Positions 7,561 to 16,957 of a DNA stretch of 64,000 nucleotides are shown here, one piece after another (the stretch's first letter is position 1; each line of letters opens with the position of its first letter). The position numbers were made by a program, and so were the translations under genes. This DNA comes from Pseudomonas sp. p1(2021b). GTDB lineage: Bacteria > Pseudomonadota > Gammaproteobacteria > Pseudomonadales > Pseudomonadaceae. The stretch is from positions 1,078,501-1,142,500 of the forward strand of contig NZ_CP083746.1 of the NCBI RefSeq assembly GCF_020151015.1, read 5' to 3'. Under the pieces are notes generated by a model that had not been told where the DNA came from, did no database searches, and saw only the letters and a program-made list of their open reading frames with translations.

Positions 7561-8163
7561 ATGAGCGTACTCGTTGGTAAACAAGCCCCCGACTTCACCG
7601 TTCCGGCCGTACTGGCCAACGGCGAGATCGTCGACAGCTTCAACCTGGCTTCGGCCATCAAGGGCAAATACGGCCTGGTGTTCTTCTACCCACTGGACTT
7701 CACCTTCGTCTGCCCATCCGAGCTGATCGCTCTGGACCATCGCATCCCTGACTTCCAGGCACGCGGCGTGGAAGTGATCGGCGTGTCGATCGACTCGCAC
7801 TTCACCCACAACGCCTGGCGTAACACCCCCGTCAACAACGGCGGTATCGGCCCGGTCAAGTACACCCTGGCTGCAGACATCTCCCACGACATCTGCAAGG
7901 CCTACGACGTTGAGTCCGAAGGCGGCGTAGCCTTCCGTGGCGCTTTCCTGATCGACAAGAACGGCGTTGTCCGTTCGCAGATCGTCAACGACCTGCCGCT
8001 GGGCCGCAACATGGAAGAACTGCTGCGCCTGGTCGACGCCCTGCAATTCCACGAAGAGCACGGCGAAGTCTGCCCTGCCAACTGGAAGAAAGGCGACAAG
8101 GGCATGACCGCTTCGCCGGAAGGCGTTGCTGCCTACCTGAGCGAGAACGCTGGCAAGCTGTAA
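7561..8163 (+). CDS. Typical 2-Cys peroxiredoxin (AhpC/TSA family)
   Basis: Reduces peroxides using a thiol cycle; cytoplasmic. It is 200 aa. The peroxidatic cysteine is C51 in DFTFVCPSE and the resolving cysteine is C171 in GEVCPANW, so it is a typical 2-Cys enzyme rather than a 1-Cys LsfA type. The start MSVLVGKQAPDFTVPA with an AAGGAG site immediately upstream is clear. It is transcribed away from bfd, sharing the region with the Fur-like box, and ends at a strong terminator. No reductase (AhpF) is adjacent. Confidence 0.95.
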   Translation: MSVLVGKQAPDFTVPAVLANGEIVDSFNLASAIKGKYGLVFFYPLDFTFVCPSELIALDHRIPDFQARGVEVIGVSIDSHFTHNAWRNTPVNNGGIGPVKYTLAADISHDICKAYDVESEGGVAFRGAFLIDKNGVVRSQIVNDLPLGRNMEELLRLVDALQFHEEHGEVCPANWKKGDKGMTASPEGVAAYLSENAGKL

Positions 8164-8181
8164 TTGCCACGCGAATAAAAG

Positions 8182-8207
8182 AACCGGCCATCATGGCCGG
8201 TTTTTTT
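8182..8207 (+). terminator. Rho-independent terminator of the peroxiredoxin gene
   Basis: CCGGCCA-TCA-TGGCCGG (8184-8200) followed by seven T. Confidence 0.9.
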
Positions 8208-8240
8208 ATGCCTGTAGCGGCCCAAGGGTTCAGTAGCAGG

Positions 8241-8912
8241 TCAGTCGTTGAAGTCGCGCCAGCCGCCCATTTCCTTCCAGCGGTTGACGATGCCGCAGAA
8301 CAGCTCGGCGGTCTTCTCGGTGTCGTAGCGTGCCGAGTGGGCTTCACGCCCATCGAAATCGATGTCGGCGCTTTGGCAGGCGCGGGCCAGTACGGTCTGG
8401 CCATAGGCCAGGCCAGCCAGGGTGGCCGTGTCGAAGCTGGAGAAAGGATGGAACGGGTTGCGCTTGAGGTCGTTGCGCGCCACGGCGGCATTGAGGAAGC
8501 CCAGGTCGAAACTGCTGTTGTGGCCGACCAGGATGGCCCGCTTGCAACCATTGGCCTTCAATGCCTTGCGCACCCCACGGAAGATGTCGGTGAGCGCCGT
8601 TTCCTCGCTCACCGCCATGCGCAGCGGGTGGTCCAGCTTGATACCGGTGAACTCCAGGGCCGCCGGCTCGATGTTGGCCCCCTCGAAAGGCTCGACCCGG
8701 TAGAAGTAGGTGTGCTCCGGGAACAGGAAACCTTTCTCATCCATGCCGATGGTGACGGCAGCGATTTCGAGTAGCGCGTCAGTGGCGCTGTTGAAACCGC
8801 CGGTTTCCACATCCACCACCACGGGCAGGTAACCGCGGAAGCGCTCGGCCATCGGGTGGCGAACGCTGCTGCCTTGACCTTCCTGGTCGTCTTCGTAGAA
8901 CGCTTCGCTCAC
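8241..8912 (-). CDS. rnt: Ribonuclease T
   Basis: 3'-5' exoribonuclease of the DEDDh type that trims tRNA 3' ends and matures stable RNAs; cytoplasmic homodimer. It is 223 aa. Exo I is [10 protein letters not shown] (Asp and Glu ligands), Exo II is [16 protein letters not shown], and Exo III is [15 protein letters not shown] type ([18 protein letters not shown]) with the catalytic His and Asp. The start is GTG within a GTGA overlap with the pyrC stop, so it is translationally coupled to pyrC. Confidence 0.95.
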   Translation of the reverse strand: MSEAFYEDDQEGQGSSVRHPMAERFRGYLPVVVDVETGGFNSATDALLEIAAVTIGMDEKGFLFPEHTYFYRVEPFEGANIEPAALEFTGIKLDHPLRMAVSEETALTDIFRGVRKALKANGCKRAILVGHNSSFDLGFLNAAVARNDLKRNPFHPFSSFDTATLAGLAYGQTVLARACQSADIDFDGREAHSARYDTEKTAELFCGIVNRWKEMGGWRDFND

Positions 8913-9955
8913 GCCTTCTCCTCCAGCAGACGCCAGCGCAGTTTTTCACCGGCGCGCAGCGGAACCACGGTGTTGTCACCGAATGGCAGGCTGTCGGGAG
9001 CGGTCCACTCGTCGCGAACCAGGGTAATGGTGTCGGTGTTCGCCGGCAGGCCATAGAACGCCGGGCCGTGCAGGCTGGCGAAACCTTCGAGCTTGTCCAG
9101 CGCATTGCGCTGTTCGAAGGCCTCGGCATACAGCTCGATGGCAGCGTAGGCCGTATAGCAGCCGGCGCAGCCGCAGGCGGCTTCCTTGGCATGACGGGCA
9201 TGGGGTGCCGAATCGGTGCCGAGGAAGAACTTGCTGTTGCCGCTGGTGGCCGCGTCCAGCAGCGCCACCTGGTGGGTGTTGCGCTTGAGGATCGGCAGGC
9301 AATAGAAGTGCGGGCGGATACCGCCGACCAGCATGTGGTTGCGGTTGTACAAGAGGTGCTGTGCGGTGATGGTCGCGCCGACGTTGGCCGGGGCCTGCAG
9401 GACGAACTGCGCGGCATCGGCGGTGGTGATGTGCTCGAACACCACTTTCAGCGTGGGGAAGCGCTCGACCACGCGGGCCAGGTGCTCGTCGATGAAGCGC
9501 TTCTCGCGGTCGAACACATCGACCTCGGCACGGGTCACTTCGCCGTGCACCAGCAGCGGCATGCCGGTTTCGGCCAAGGCCTCGAGCGCCGGCGTGATGT
9601 TGTCGATGCTGGTCACGCCCGAGTCGGAGTTGGTGGTGGCGCCGGCCGGATACATCTTGGCGGCGTACACGAAACCGCTGGCCTTGGCCGCGCGGATGTC
9701 CTCGGCGCTGGTACGGTCGGTGAGGTACAGCACCATCAGCGGCTCGAAGCGGCTGCCTGCCGGGCGTGCGGCCAGGATGCGGTCGCGATAGGCGCCGGCC
9801 TCGACGGCGTTGCGTACCGGCGGGACCAGGTTGGGCATGATGATGGCGCGGGCGAAGGTACGCGCCACGTCGCCAACGGTATGGGGCAGGACGGCACCAT
9901 CGCGCAGATGGATGTGCCAGTCGTCGGGACGCAGGAGGGTCAGGCGATCGGACAT
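8909..9955 (-). CDS. pyrC: Dihydroorotase
   Basis: Third step of pyrimidine biosynthesis, cyclising carbamoyl aspartate to dihydroorotate. It is 348 aa, type II dihydroorotase length. The metal-binding HIHLRD motif is at about residues 14-19; later ligands are in [17 protein letters not shown] and [11 protein letters not shown] use the ATG at 9955 ([18 protein letters not shown]) because the family starts there; an upstream in-frame start would add nine unrelated residues. It forms a two-gene unit with rnt by a 4-bp overlap. Confidence 0.96.
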   Translation of the reverse strand: MSDRLTLLRPDDWHIHLRDGAVLPHTVGDVARTFARAIIMPNLVPPVRNAVEAGAYRDRILAARPAGSRFEPLMVLYLTDRTSAEDIRAAKASGFVYAAKMYPAGATTNSDSGVTSIDNITPALEALAETGMPLLVHGEVTRAEVDVFDREKRFIDEHLARVVERFPTLKVVFEHITTADAAQFVLQAPANVGATITAQHLLYNRNHMLVGGIRPHFYCLPILKRNTHQVALLDAATSGNSKFFLGTDSAPHARHAKEAACGCAGCYTAYAAIELYAEAFEQRNALDKLEGFASLHGPAFYGLPANTDTITLVRDEWTAPDSLPFGDNTVVPLRAGEKLRWRLLEEKA

Positions 9956-10085
9956 TGGAGATTCCAGGCGGGTCGAACTCAAGGGCCAATGCTACCGGAA
10001 AACCCCGGTAGGAGCACGGCTATCAAGTTTTCCCGGTGGCGTCCGATAGCCTGCAGGTAAGCCGTCAGAATCTGTGGAGCCACCT

Positions 10086-11051
10086 GTGCGCCAGCGTTAC
10101 CTAGCCCTTCTTACCCTGTTTGCCAGCCTGCCGGCCGGGGCATTGACCTTCCAGACGCGCGTGGAGAACGTCGCCTGGAACGTCGAGGGTGACCAGTTCG
10201 AATGCCGGCTGTCCCAGCCGATCGACGGTTTCGGCAGCGGTGAGTTCGTGCGCCGTGCCGGCGAGCAGGCGGTCTTCCAGTTGCGATCGGACAGCAATGC
10301 GCTGGGGGTGGGCAGTGCGACCTTGCTGGCCGCGGCAGCACCTTGGCAACCTGGCCGGGGCGACATCAATCTCGGGGGCGTGCGCATGGGGCGCAGCGGG
10401 GTGTTGTTCACCTCGTCCCAGGGGCAGGCCAGCCGGCTGATCAACGGCCTGCTCGACGGGCGCAGCACGGTGGTGCGCAACCATGCCGGCGAGGGCGGCA
10501 GGCCCATGGAGGTGCATGTACTGCCGGTCAGCTTCGCCAAGGCCTATGGTGACTACCAGGCATGTGCCGCCAAGCTGCTGCCGATGAATTTCGACCAGAT
10601 CCGCCAGACCCAGGTCGGATTCCCACGCGGTATCGAGCTGGACAGCGCGGCGCGGGCACGCCTGGACGTGATCCTCGATTACCTCAAGGCCGACCCGTCG
10701 GTGAACCACATCGAGCTCGATGGCCATGCCGACAACAGCGGCAGCCGCCTGACCAACCGCGACACCTCACGCCGTCGGGCCCTGGCGGTCGCCGACTACC
10801 TCAAGGCCCATGGTGTGCCGCAGGAGCAGATCACCGTGCGCTTCCATGGCGAACGTTACCCCTTGGCCCGGAACAACAGTGCCGCCAACCGGGCGCGCAA
10901 CCGCCGGGTGAACATCCAGTTGGAGCGTGTCGCCCCGGTCGAGAAGCCGGTGGAAAAACCCTCGGTAGAGGCCACCCCGGCTCCCGCTGCCGCAGCTCCA
11001 GCGACGCCTGGCCCCGCGCCGGCGCCGGCACCGGCAGAAAAAAAATCCTGA
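10086..11051 (+). CDS. motY: Flagellar T-ring/stator-associated protein MotY, OmpA C-terminal domain
   Basis: Periplasmic protein that anchors flagellar stators in Vibrio and Pseudomonas. A signal peptide ([18 protein letters not shown]) precedes a MotY-type N-terminal domain ([20 protein letters not shown], residues about 20-160). An OmpA-like peptidoglycan-binding domain follows ([13 protein letters not shown], about 200-285), then a Pro/Ala-rich tail. I prefer the GTG at 10086 because GGAG sits six bases upstream; a GTG at 10074 is in frame. Neighbour order pyrC-motY-argG is the same as I recall in P. aeruginosa. No other flagellar gene is nearby, which is usual for motY. Confidence 0.85.
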   Translation: MRQRYLALLTLFASLPAGALTFQTRVENVAWNVEGDQFECRLSQPIDGFGSGEFVRRAGEQAVFQLRSDSNALGVGSATLLAAAAPWQPGRGDINLGGVRMGRSGVLFTSSQGQASRLINGLLDGRSTVVRNHAGEGGRPMEVHVLPVSFAKAYGDYQACAAKLLPMNFDQIRQTQVGFPRGIELDSAARARLDVILDYLKADPSVNHIELDGHADNSGSRLTNRDTSRRRALAVADYLKAHGVPQEQITVRFHGERYPLARNNSAANRARNRRVNIQLERVAPVEKPVEKPSVEATPAPAAAAPATPGPAPAPAPAEKKS

Positions 11052-11178
11052 CCGCGACAAGGGTCGCGCTCTTGACTGTTCCTGTCGCTTTGTCATCACA
11101 AGCTGTCGCCCCATTGTAAATATTTCAATGGGGCCGGTAGAATCAACCGCTTTCCGTACAACCCCGTGGAGTGATGGC

Positions 11179-12396
11179 ATGGCGGACGTAAAAAAGGTCG
11201 TACTGGCGTATTCCGGCGGCCTTGATACTTCGGTGATTCTCAAGTGGCTGCAGGATACCTACAACTGCGAAGTGGTGACCTTCACCGCTGACCTGGGTCA
11301 GGGCGAGGAGGTCGAGCCGGCCCGCGCCAAAGCACAGGCAATGGGCGTCAAAGAGATCTACATCGATGACCTGCGCGAAGAGTTCGTGCGTGACTTCGTG
11401 TTCCCGATGTTCCGCGCCAACACCGTCTATGAAGGCGAGTACCTGCTGGGTACTTCCATTGCCCGTCCGCTGATCGCCAAGCGCCTGATCGAGATCGCCA
11501 ACGAAACCGGGGCCGACGCCATTTCCCATGGCGCTACCGGCAAGGGCAACGACCAGGTGCGTTTCGAGCTGGGCGCCTATGCACTCAAGCCGGGCGTCAA
11601 GGTCATCGCACCATGGCGCGAGTGGGACCTGCTGTCCCGCGAGAAGCTGATGGACTACGCCGAGAAGCACGGCATCCCGATCGAGCGCCACGGCAAGAAG
11701 AAGTCGCCGTACTCGATGGACGCCAACCTGCTGCACATTTCCTATGAAGGCGGTGTCCTGGAAGATACCTGGACCGAGCACGAAGAAGACATGTGGCGCT
11801 GGAGCGTCTCTCCGGAGAACGCCCCGGACCAGGCTACCTACATCGAGCTCACCTACCGCAACGGTGACATCGTCGCCATCGACGGCGTCGAGAAGACCCC
11901 GGCCACTGTGCTCGCCGATCTGAACCGCATCGGCGGCGCCAACGGTATCGGTCGTCTGGACATCGTCGAGAACCGCTATGTCGGCATGAAGTCCCGTGGC
12001 TGCTACGAAACCCCTGGTGGCACCATCATGCTCAAGGCCCACCGCGCCATCGAGTCGATCACCCTGGACCGCGAAGTCGCTCACCTGAAGGATGAGCTGA
12101 TGCCCAAGTACGCCAGCCTGATCTACACCGGCTACTGGTGGAGCCCGGAGCGTCTGATGCTGCAGCAGATGATCGACGCCTCGCAGGTCAACGTGAACGG
12201 TGTGGTCCGCCTGAAGCTGTACAAGGGCAACGTCACCGTGGTCGGGCGCAAGTCGGATGATTCGCTGTTCGATGCCAACATCGCGACCTTCGAGGAAGAC
12301 GGCGGCGCCTACAACCAGGCCGATGCCGCGGGCTTCATCAAGCTCAATGCCCTGCGCATGCGCATTGCCGCCAACAAGGGCCGTTCGCTGCTCTGA
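11179..12396 (+). CDS. argG: Argininosuccinate synthase
   Basis: Joins citrulline and aspartate with ATP to give argininosuccinate in arginine biosynthesis. It is 405 aa, full length. The N-type ATP pyrophosphatase loop AYSGGLDTS is near residue 10; [15 protein letters not shown] and [12 protein letters not shown] are family signatures. The ATG at 11179 with GGAG upstream gives [14 protein letters not shown]. Single-gene unit ending at a strong terminator. Works in the same pathway as argF in this window but is not linked to it transcriptionally. Confidence 0.97.
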   Translation: MADVKKVVLAYSGGLDTSVILKWLQDTYNCEVVTFTADLGQGEEVEPARAKAQAMGVKEIYIDDLREEFVRDFVFPMFRANTVYEGEYLLGTSIARPLIAKRLIEIANETGADAISHGATGKGNDQVRFELGAYALKPGVKVIAPWREWDLLSREKLMDYAEKHGIPIERHGKKKSPYSMDANLLHISYEGGVLEDTWTEHEEDMWRWSVSPENAPDQATYIELTYRNGDIVAIDGVEKTPATVLADLNRIGGANGIGRLDIVENRYVGMKSRGCYETPGGTIMLKAHRAIESITLDREVAHLKDELMPKYASLIYTGYWWSPERLMLQQMIDASQVNVNGVVRLKLYKGNVTVVGRKSDDSLFDANIATFEEDGGAYNQADAAGFIKLNALRMRIAANKGRSLL

Positions 12397-12418
12397 TCTA
12401 GGCCTGCGCTACCCTGAG

Positions 12419-12448
12419 AACCCGGCCTTGTGCCGGGTTTTTTCTTTT
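12419..12448 (+). terminator. Rho-independent terminator of argG
   Basis: AACCCGGC-CTTGT-GCCGGGTT followed by a T-rich run (TTTTCTTTT). Confidence 0.88.
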
Positions 12449-12455
12449 CCATGCC

Positions 12456-12905
12456 CTATTTTTTCTCGGTTTCCGACAGCGCCCCGATCGACAGGTGGAT
12501 ACGGGTACGGGTATCGAGGTTCTCGAGTACCCAGCGGCGCGTGCGGGGCTGTGGGCGTGTGAGGGTACGTAGGATATGGTGTTCGATTATCTTGCGAGTC
12601 TCCGGCCCTGAGAGCGTGATGATCATCGTCGAGGCGTTCGGGCTTTCCATTGGCGGGGCGCTGGGGGCGGCATCGATCTTGTTCCGGCCCGCAGATTTGT
12701 TGGGTTGGTACAGAGAGTGATAATTGAAGTTCAAGGTCAGGAAGAACAGCATGGTCAGGAAGAACGGAAAACCCACCAGGAACCAGGTGTAGGTCTTCTG
12801 GCTGTTCTCGCTGAGGAAGGGCAATGAAGCCAAGGCGGAGGCTTCGATGATGCCTGCGAATATAGCGATGATCGCCAAGGGACTGATGGAATCGGTCTGC
12901 TGCAT
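12456..12905 (-). CDS. Hypothetical inner-membrane protein, 149 aa
   Basis: I do not recognise a family. With the ATG at 12905 the product begins MQQTDSISPLAIIAIFAGII. Two hydrophobic segments span residues about 8-30 and 42-65, and a charged cytoplasmic-looking tail carries ALLR-like basic residues and TRTRIHLSIG near the C-terminus. A longer reading from 13013 adds 36 residues without a good ribosome site. It converges on the argG terminator. Local base composition is slightly more AT-rich than neighbouring genes. Possibly specific to this strain group. Confidence 0.6.
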   Translation of the reverse strand: MQQTDSISPLAIIAIFAGIIEASALASLPFLSENSQKTYTWFLVGFPFFLTMLFFLTLNFNYHSLYQPNKSAGRNKIDAAPSAPPMESPNASTMIITLSGPETRKIIEHHILRTLTRPQPRTRRWVLENLDTRTRIHLSIGALSETEKK

Positions 12906-13266
12906 GATGCTTCTTGCCTGCAAGTGTTTGCCTATCTCTCGCCTGTTTTCGGTATAGGCTGCAGAGAGAGCTATTTCCCTGTAAACCAAAGCATCAAGGC
13001 TTACAGCCAGCACTTCATTTAATTACCCCCAGACTCGGACTGTTCGTATAGGTCAAAAGTGCATACGAGCTGGGAATAATCTCGTCAATTTTTGTAGCGT
13101 GTTTACATAACTGGAAACTTTATAAAGTGTACGCCTGTAGGAAAATTCCTTTAGTAATGTAGGTTTCTTCTCTGTTTGATCATATGCCGCAATCCGCTGC
13201 GCCATGGAGGGGGCTGCTCGGTTATGGTGTGCCTCGGAGCAATAATAATGAATCAATGGATATCGC
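12906..13266. other. AT-rich intergenic region upstream of the BvgA-like regulator
   Basis: About 360 bp with no supportable gene and a marked drop in GC content around 13060-13180. It separates two divergently read genes and should contain both promoters. I see no clear operator or repeat. Confidence 0.4.
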
Positions 13267-13899
13267 ATGAATAAAGTGCTTATCGTGGATGATCATCCGG
13301 TTATTCGCCTGGCTGTACGCATGTTGATGGAGCGACATGGGTATGACGTCGTGGCGGAAACCGATAACGGCGTGGATGCTTTGCAATTGATCCGGGACTA
13401 CCAACCCGACATCGTGGTATTGGATATTGGCATTCCAAAACTGGATGGGCTCGAGGTAATTGGTCGGTTATCCTCCATCAGCCCGGAGAGCAAGGTGCTG
13501 GTCCTGACATCACAGGCAGCGGGGCATTTCTCCATGCGCTGCATGCAGGCTGGCGCTGCAGGTTATGTCTGCAAGCAACAGGACCTGACCGAGCTGCTCA
13601 GCGCGATCAAGGCGGTTCTGTCCGGGTACAGCTATTTCCCTAACCAGGCCCTGCACAAGACGCGTGGTTGTGCCAAAGGTGGCACCGAGGAGGAGATGGT
13701 CCAGCGTCTTTCCGGCAGGGAGGTCATGGTGTTGAAGGAGCTGGCCAGCGGCAAGAGCAACAAGGAAATCGCCAACAGCATGTTCCTTAGCAACAAGACG
13801 GTCAGTACCTACAAGACGCGTCTGCTGCTCAAGCTCAATGCCCGATCGCTGGTCGACCTCATCGAGCTCGCCCAGCGCCATGGCTTGTCGCGCCCCTGA
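13267..13899 (+). CDS. BvgA/EvgA-like response regulator, NarL/LuxR family
   Basis: Two-component response regulator, 210 aa. The receiver domain (1-120) has acidic pair D8-D9, phospho-acceptor D53 in VVLDIGIPKLDGLEV, T/S switch in LVLTSQ, and K in YVCKQQD. A LuxR-type helix-turn-helix follows at about 145-205 (LSGREVMVLKELASGKSNKE; MFLSNKTVSTYKTRLL). The GIPKLDGLEV and SNKTVSTYKTRLL segments are strikingly like Bordetella BvgA. No histidine kinase gene is adjacent, so it is an orphan here; the kinase partner is unknown. It ends at a terminator shared with the next gene. Confidence 0.9.
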   Translation: MNKVLIVDDHPVIRLAVRMLMERHGYDVVAETDNGVDALQLIRDYQPDIVVLDIGIPKLDGLEVIGRLSSISPESKVLVLTSQAAGHFSMRCMQAGAAGYVCKQQDLTELLSAIKAVLSGYSYFPNQALHKTRGCAKGGTEEEMVQRLSGREVMVLKELASGKSNKEIANSMFLSNKTVSTYKTRLLLKLNARSLVDLIELAQRHGLSRP

Positions 13900-13905
13900 A
13901 AACAG

Positions 13906-13930
13906 GAAAGCCTCCGCAAGGGAGGCTTTC
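13906..13930. terminator. Bidirectional terminator after the response regulator
   Basis: GAAAGCCTCC-GCAAG-GGAGGCTTTC; lies between convergent genes. The T tract is short (TTTC), so strength is moderate. Confidence 0.65.
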
Positions 13931-13945
13931 AAGGTGATCGGCGGG

Positions 13946-14122
13946 CTACAGGTCGTAGTCGAAGTCGGCGAGTTGTTTCTGTAGACGCCGCTCCTCGAGG
14001 AGGTTATCGATGGTGCGGCGTTTGCTCAGGTTGGTCTTTGCCGTTTCCACCTGGGGCTCTATATCGTCTTCCGAGGTGGGAAATTCATCGTCGATCGACA
14101 GCTCGTCTTTATCGGTGCTCAT
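13946..14122 (-). CDS. Small acidic protein, PA3496-family putative envelope integrity protein
   Basis: 58 aa, beginning MSTDKDELSIDDEFPTSEDD and ending RRLQKQLADFDYDL. The N-terminal half is very acidic and the C-terminal half is a basic/acidic helix (KRRTIDNLLEERRLQKQLAD). This pattern and its place next to nth match the PA3496-type small proteins of Pseudomonas. It has no signal peptide or membrane helix, so the family's envelope label is not obvious from sequence. Reading frame is clean, with a start at 14122 preceded by GAGTAA-type purines. Confidence 0.75.
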   Translation of the reverse strand: MSTDKDELSIDDEFPTSEDDIEPQVETAKTNLSKRRTIDNLLEERRLQKQLADFDYDL

Positions 14123-14226
14123 GAGTTACTCCAAGCCAAGGGGCCATTGGCCGTCCTTATAGCGAGAAACCCGATTCCGGTAAAAAAGATTTTTTCAATC
14201 GTATACAACCATTTCCTTCTATTGTC

Positions 14227-14865
14227 TCAATCGTCAGAGGTCTTCTGTTTGTACTCGCACAGGTCCTCGATACGGCAGGCCCCACAACGTGGCTTGCGCG
14301 CCTGGCATACATAGCGCCCATGCAGGATCAGCCAATGGTGGGCATCGAGCAGGTAATCCTTGGGTACGAACTTGAGCAGCTTCTTTTCCACTTCCAGTAC
14401 CGTCTTGCCGGGCGCGATACCGGTCCGGTTGCTGACCCGGAAGATGTGCGTGTCGACGGCCATGGTAGGCTGACGAAATGCTGTATTGAGCACGACGTTC
14501 GCGGTCTTGCGGCCAACGCCTGGCAGCGCTTCGAGGGCCTCGCGGGTCTGAGGCACTTCGCCGCCATGGCGTTCGATCAGCAGGCGGCAGGTCTCGATGA
14601 CATTCTTGGCCTTGCTGTTGTAGAGGCCGATGGTCCTGATGTATTCGCTCAGCCCTTCGACGCCCAGGGCATGGATGGCCTGCGGCGTGTTGGCGACCGG
14701 GAACAACCGCGCGGTGGCCTTGTTGACACCCACATCCGTCGCCTGGGCGGATAGGATGACGGCAATGAGCAACTCGAAAGGGGTGGTGTAGGCCAGTTCG
14801 GTCTTTGGGTCGGGGTTGTCTTCGTGCAGCCTGCGAAAGATCTCCAGGCGTTTGGCGGCATTCAT
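14227..14865 (-). CDS. nth: Endonuclease III (DNA glycosylase/AP lyase)
   Basis: Base-excision repair enzyme removing oxidised pyrimidines. It is 212 aa. The helix-hairpin-helix LPGVGRKTANVVLN carries the catalytic lysine, the catalytic Asp is in MAVDTHIFRV, and the C-terminal [4Fe-4S] cluster motif is C-X6-C-X2-C-X5-C (CQARKPRCGACRIEDLC). Downstream of the rnf genes in the same direction with only about 4 bp after rnfE, so it is probably the last gene of the rnf operon, as in many gamma-proteobacteria. Confidence 0.97.
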   Translation of the reverse strand: MNAAKRLEIFRRLHEDNPDPKTELAYTTPFELLIAVILSAQATDVGVNKATARLFPVANTPQAIHALGVEGLSEYIRTIGLYNSKAKNVIETCRLLIERHGGEVPQTREALEALPGVGRKTANVVLNTAFRQPTMAVDTHIFRVSNRTGIAPGKTVLEVEKKLLKFVPKDYLLDAHHWLILHGRYVCQARKPRCGACRIEDLCEYKQKTSDD

Positions 14866-14869
14866 GGGC

Positions 14870-15394
14870 TCAAAGGCTTCCTTGACGACGTGAGGGGGCT
14901 GGCCCCGGACGCAGGCGATTGTACAGGGCCAGCAAGCCGCCGAGCAGCATCAACCCGCCCGGTGCCAGGCTTGCCAAATGCATGCCGACCCCGGTCGCCA
15001 ACCATTGACGGCAGGCACCGAGCAGTATGCACAGCATCAGCAGGCTGCCCAGCAAAAGGCCTAGGCGTCGCCAGCCAAGCCCGTCCGGCCATAACTGGTC
15101 CGCCATCAGGCATTGTATGCAGAGCAGGGCTGGATAGTGGCCAAGTGAATGGGCCAGCGGCAGGGCCCAGGTCTGCAGGCCCAGTTGCAGGCTGCTGGCA
15201 AGCGCTGCGAGCAGCAACAGGCTGGCCAGCAAACGCCAGGGCCCAGCGAGCCAGCGGCGCAGTGGTATCAGCAACGCCTGGTGCAGGCTCAGGAGCAGCA
15301 CGCTACACAACCCGATGGCAGTGGCCTGTGCCAAGGTCGACGTCGCACCAGCCAAGGCAAGTACGCTGATGCCGGGCAGCCAGAATCTATTCAT
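14870..15394 (-). CDS. rnfE: Divergent RnfE/RsxE membrane subunit
   Basis: 174-aa membrane protein with about six hydrophobic segments, in the position of RnfE (between rnfG and nth). Canonical RnfE has LLGLCPLLAVT and TNCIVVGRAEAF with two cluster-binding cysteines. Here the first is replaced (LPGISVLALAGAT has Ser) while the second may persist as LLCIQCLMAD. It is also about 50 residues shorter than the E. coli protein. The ATG at 15394 overlaps rnfG by 8 bp and gives a first membrane helix at once. Assignment rests on position plus weak sequence similarity. Confidence 0.7.
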   Translation of the reverse strand: MNRFWLPGISVLALAGATSTLAQATAIGLCSVLLLSLHQALLIPLRRWLAGPWRLLASLLLLAALASSLQLGLQTWALPLAHSLGHYPALLCIQCLMADQLWPDGLGWRRLGLLLGSLLMLCILLGACRQWLATGVGMHLASLAPGGLMLLGGLLALYNRLRPGPAPSRRQGSL

Positions 15395-15989
15395 CGGTAT
15401 GTGCCTCCAGCAGGATCGCGCGGTGAGCATCGAAATAGCGCAGGGCATCCTGCAGGGCGTCGATCACCGCGCGGGAGGTGACCGTGGCACCGGCCAGTTG
15501 GTCATAGTCGCCGTGGTCGCGCTTGATGGCCCAGGCGCCTTTCTGGGTGCGGCCTGTGAACTGGTCCAACCAGTGGATGCGTGGATCGACCAACTGGTCC
15601 CCGAGGCCTGGGCTTTCCTGTTGTTCAAGGACGTGAATGCCGACCAGGCGTCCGGCTGGGTCTATGGCGATCGCCAAGGTGATCGGCCCCGCATACCCCT
15701 GTGCCTGGCTGTGCAGCAGCACAGCGCTCGGCTTGCCGTCCAGGGTTGCCCGGTAGCCCGCCAGCAAGCGGCTGTGGGGCAGGTGTATGTCGCCCAAGGC
15801 CACGGGGGCTTGCAGGGGTTGGTTGTCGAAGCTACCTGCAGGCAGTGCCTGCAACCAGCGCAGGTTATGCAATTGTCGCTCGGCCTCCAGGCGGGTTGGC
15901 GCCGTCCAATGTCGCCAGGCCAGGGTACTGCCCAGCGAAAAGATGCCGATCAGCACCAGCAGTACGGCACTGCGCGCCGAAGGGTTCAT
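15387..15989 (-). CDS. rnfG: RnfG/RsxG subunit, covalent FMN-binding
   Basis: 200 aa. One N-terminal membrane helix (SAVLLVLIGIFSLGSTLAW) is followed by a periplasmic FMN-binding domain with the motif LAGATVTSRAV, whose threonine takes FMN by a phosphoester bond in known RnfG/NqrC proteins, and GYAGPITLAIAIDPAGRLVG. Upstream in-frame sequence to 16703 lies inside rnfD and is rejected as coding. It overlaps rnfD by 4 bp and rnfE by 8 bp, a tightly coupled operon. Confidence 0.88.
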   Translation of the reverse strand: MNPSARSAVLLVLIGIFSLGSTLAWRHWTAPTRLEAERQLHNLRWLQALPAGSFDNQPLQAPVALGDIHLPHSRLLAGYRATLDGKPSAVLLHSQAQGYAGPITLAIAIDPAGRLVGIHVLEQQESPGLGDQLVDPRIHWLDQFTGRTQKGAWAIKRDHGDYDQLAGATVTSRAVIDALQDALRYFDAHRAILLEAHTDE

Positions 15990-16957
15990 GGGCTGGCCTG
16001 TGAATGGCGTGCGGCCTGGCGCTCCAGGGCCGGTACGGCGAGGTTCATCAGGAGGATGGCGAACGCCGTGCCGTCGGGATAGCTGCCCCAGGTGCGGATC
16101 AGGTAGATCAGCAGGCCCGCGCCGAAGCCGAACACCAGGCGCGCCAAGGCGCTGCGGGGCCCGGATACCGGTTCGGTGGCGATGAAGAACGCCGCCAGCA
16201 TGGTCGAGCCGGAGAACAGGTGCAGCAGCGGTGAGCCATTGGAATCGGAGCCCGAGCCGTTCCAGCACAGCAGACTGAACAGGAATATACCGGCCAGCAG
16301 GCCTGCAGGGGCATGCCAGGCGATGACCTTGCGTTGCCAGAGGAGCAGCCCGCCGACCAGGAACGTGAGGTTCACCCATTCGCTGCCGCGCCCGCCGATC
16401 GTGCCAAAGCCTGGGTGTTGGGCGAACAGTTCCTCGAGGGTCAGGCTGCGATTGTGGCGCAGCCCGTCCAGCGCCGTCGGAGTGGCCCAGGCATCGACGT
16501 GCGCCGGCGCGCCGAACAGATGCTGCACCGCCTCCATAAAACCTGCCGGCTGGCCTGGCCATTGGTTCATCTGCAGGGGGAAACTCAGCAGGACGAAGGC
16601 ATAGCCGAGCATCGCCGGGTTGAACAGGTTGCGCCCGACACCGCCGAAGGCTTGCTTGCCAATACCGATCGCCACGCTCGTGGCGATGACCGGCAACCAC
16701 CACGGTGCCAGGCTGGGCAGGGCTGCGGCCAACAGCACGGCGCTGACCAGCGCGCTGCCATCAGCCAATGCAGGCAGCGGCGATTGGCCGCGCAGGGCCA
16801 ACAGCAAGGCTTCGCAGCCCAAGGCGGTGCCGGCACAGAGCAGCAGGTTGAACAACACGCCCCAGCCGTGCAGCCAGAACAGGGCCAGTAAGCCGGGCGC
16901 ACAGGCCAGCAGCACCAGGCCCATGGCCCTGCGCAGCCGCGGGTCAGGCGCTGGCAT
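15986..16957 (-). CDS. rnfD: RnfD/RsxD membrane subunit
   Basis: 323-aa polytopic membrane protein. Recognisable RnfD segments are [60 protein letters not shown] and [21 protein letters not shown] candidate FMN-threonine segment AWATPT aligns by position with the ATP segment of E. coli RsxD. The start at 16957 ([15 protein letters not shown]) lies within the end of rnfB (14-bp overlap). An upstream start inside rnfB would add 37 arginine/serine-rich residues with no family match. Confidence 0.9.
   Translation of the reverse strand: MPAPDPRLRRAMGLVLLACAPGLLALFWLHGWGVLFNLLLCAGTALGCEALLLALRGQSPLPALADGSALVSAVLLAAALPSLAPWWLPVIATSVAIGIGKQAFGGVGRNLFNPAMLGYAFVLLSFPLQMNQWPGQPAGFMEAVQHLFGAPAHVDAWATPTALDGLRHNRSLTLEELFAQHPGFGTIGGRGSEWVNLTFLVGGLLLWQRKVIAWHAPAGLLAGIFLFSLLCWNGSGSDSNGSPLLHLFSGSTMLAAFFIATEPVSGPRSALARLVFGFGAGLLIYLIRTWGSYPDGTAFAILLMNLAVPALERQAARHSQASP

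Noticed and set aside
12906..13013. N-terminal extension of the hypothetical membrane protein
   Set aside because: The extra 36 residues have no ribosome site; the internal ATG at 12905 leads straight into the first hydrophobic segment.
15990..16703. In-frame upstream extension of rnfG
   Set aside because: Lies entirely within rnfD, is Arg/Pro-rich and has no similarity to RnfG; the ATG at 15989 gives the expected membrane anchor.
15986..16957. Loss of the FMN-binding site in RnfD
   Set aside because: On closer alignment the AWATPT segment falls at the position of the E. coli RsxD ATP segment, so a site may remain; I do not claim its loss.
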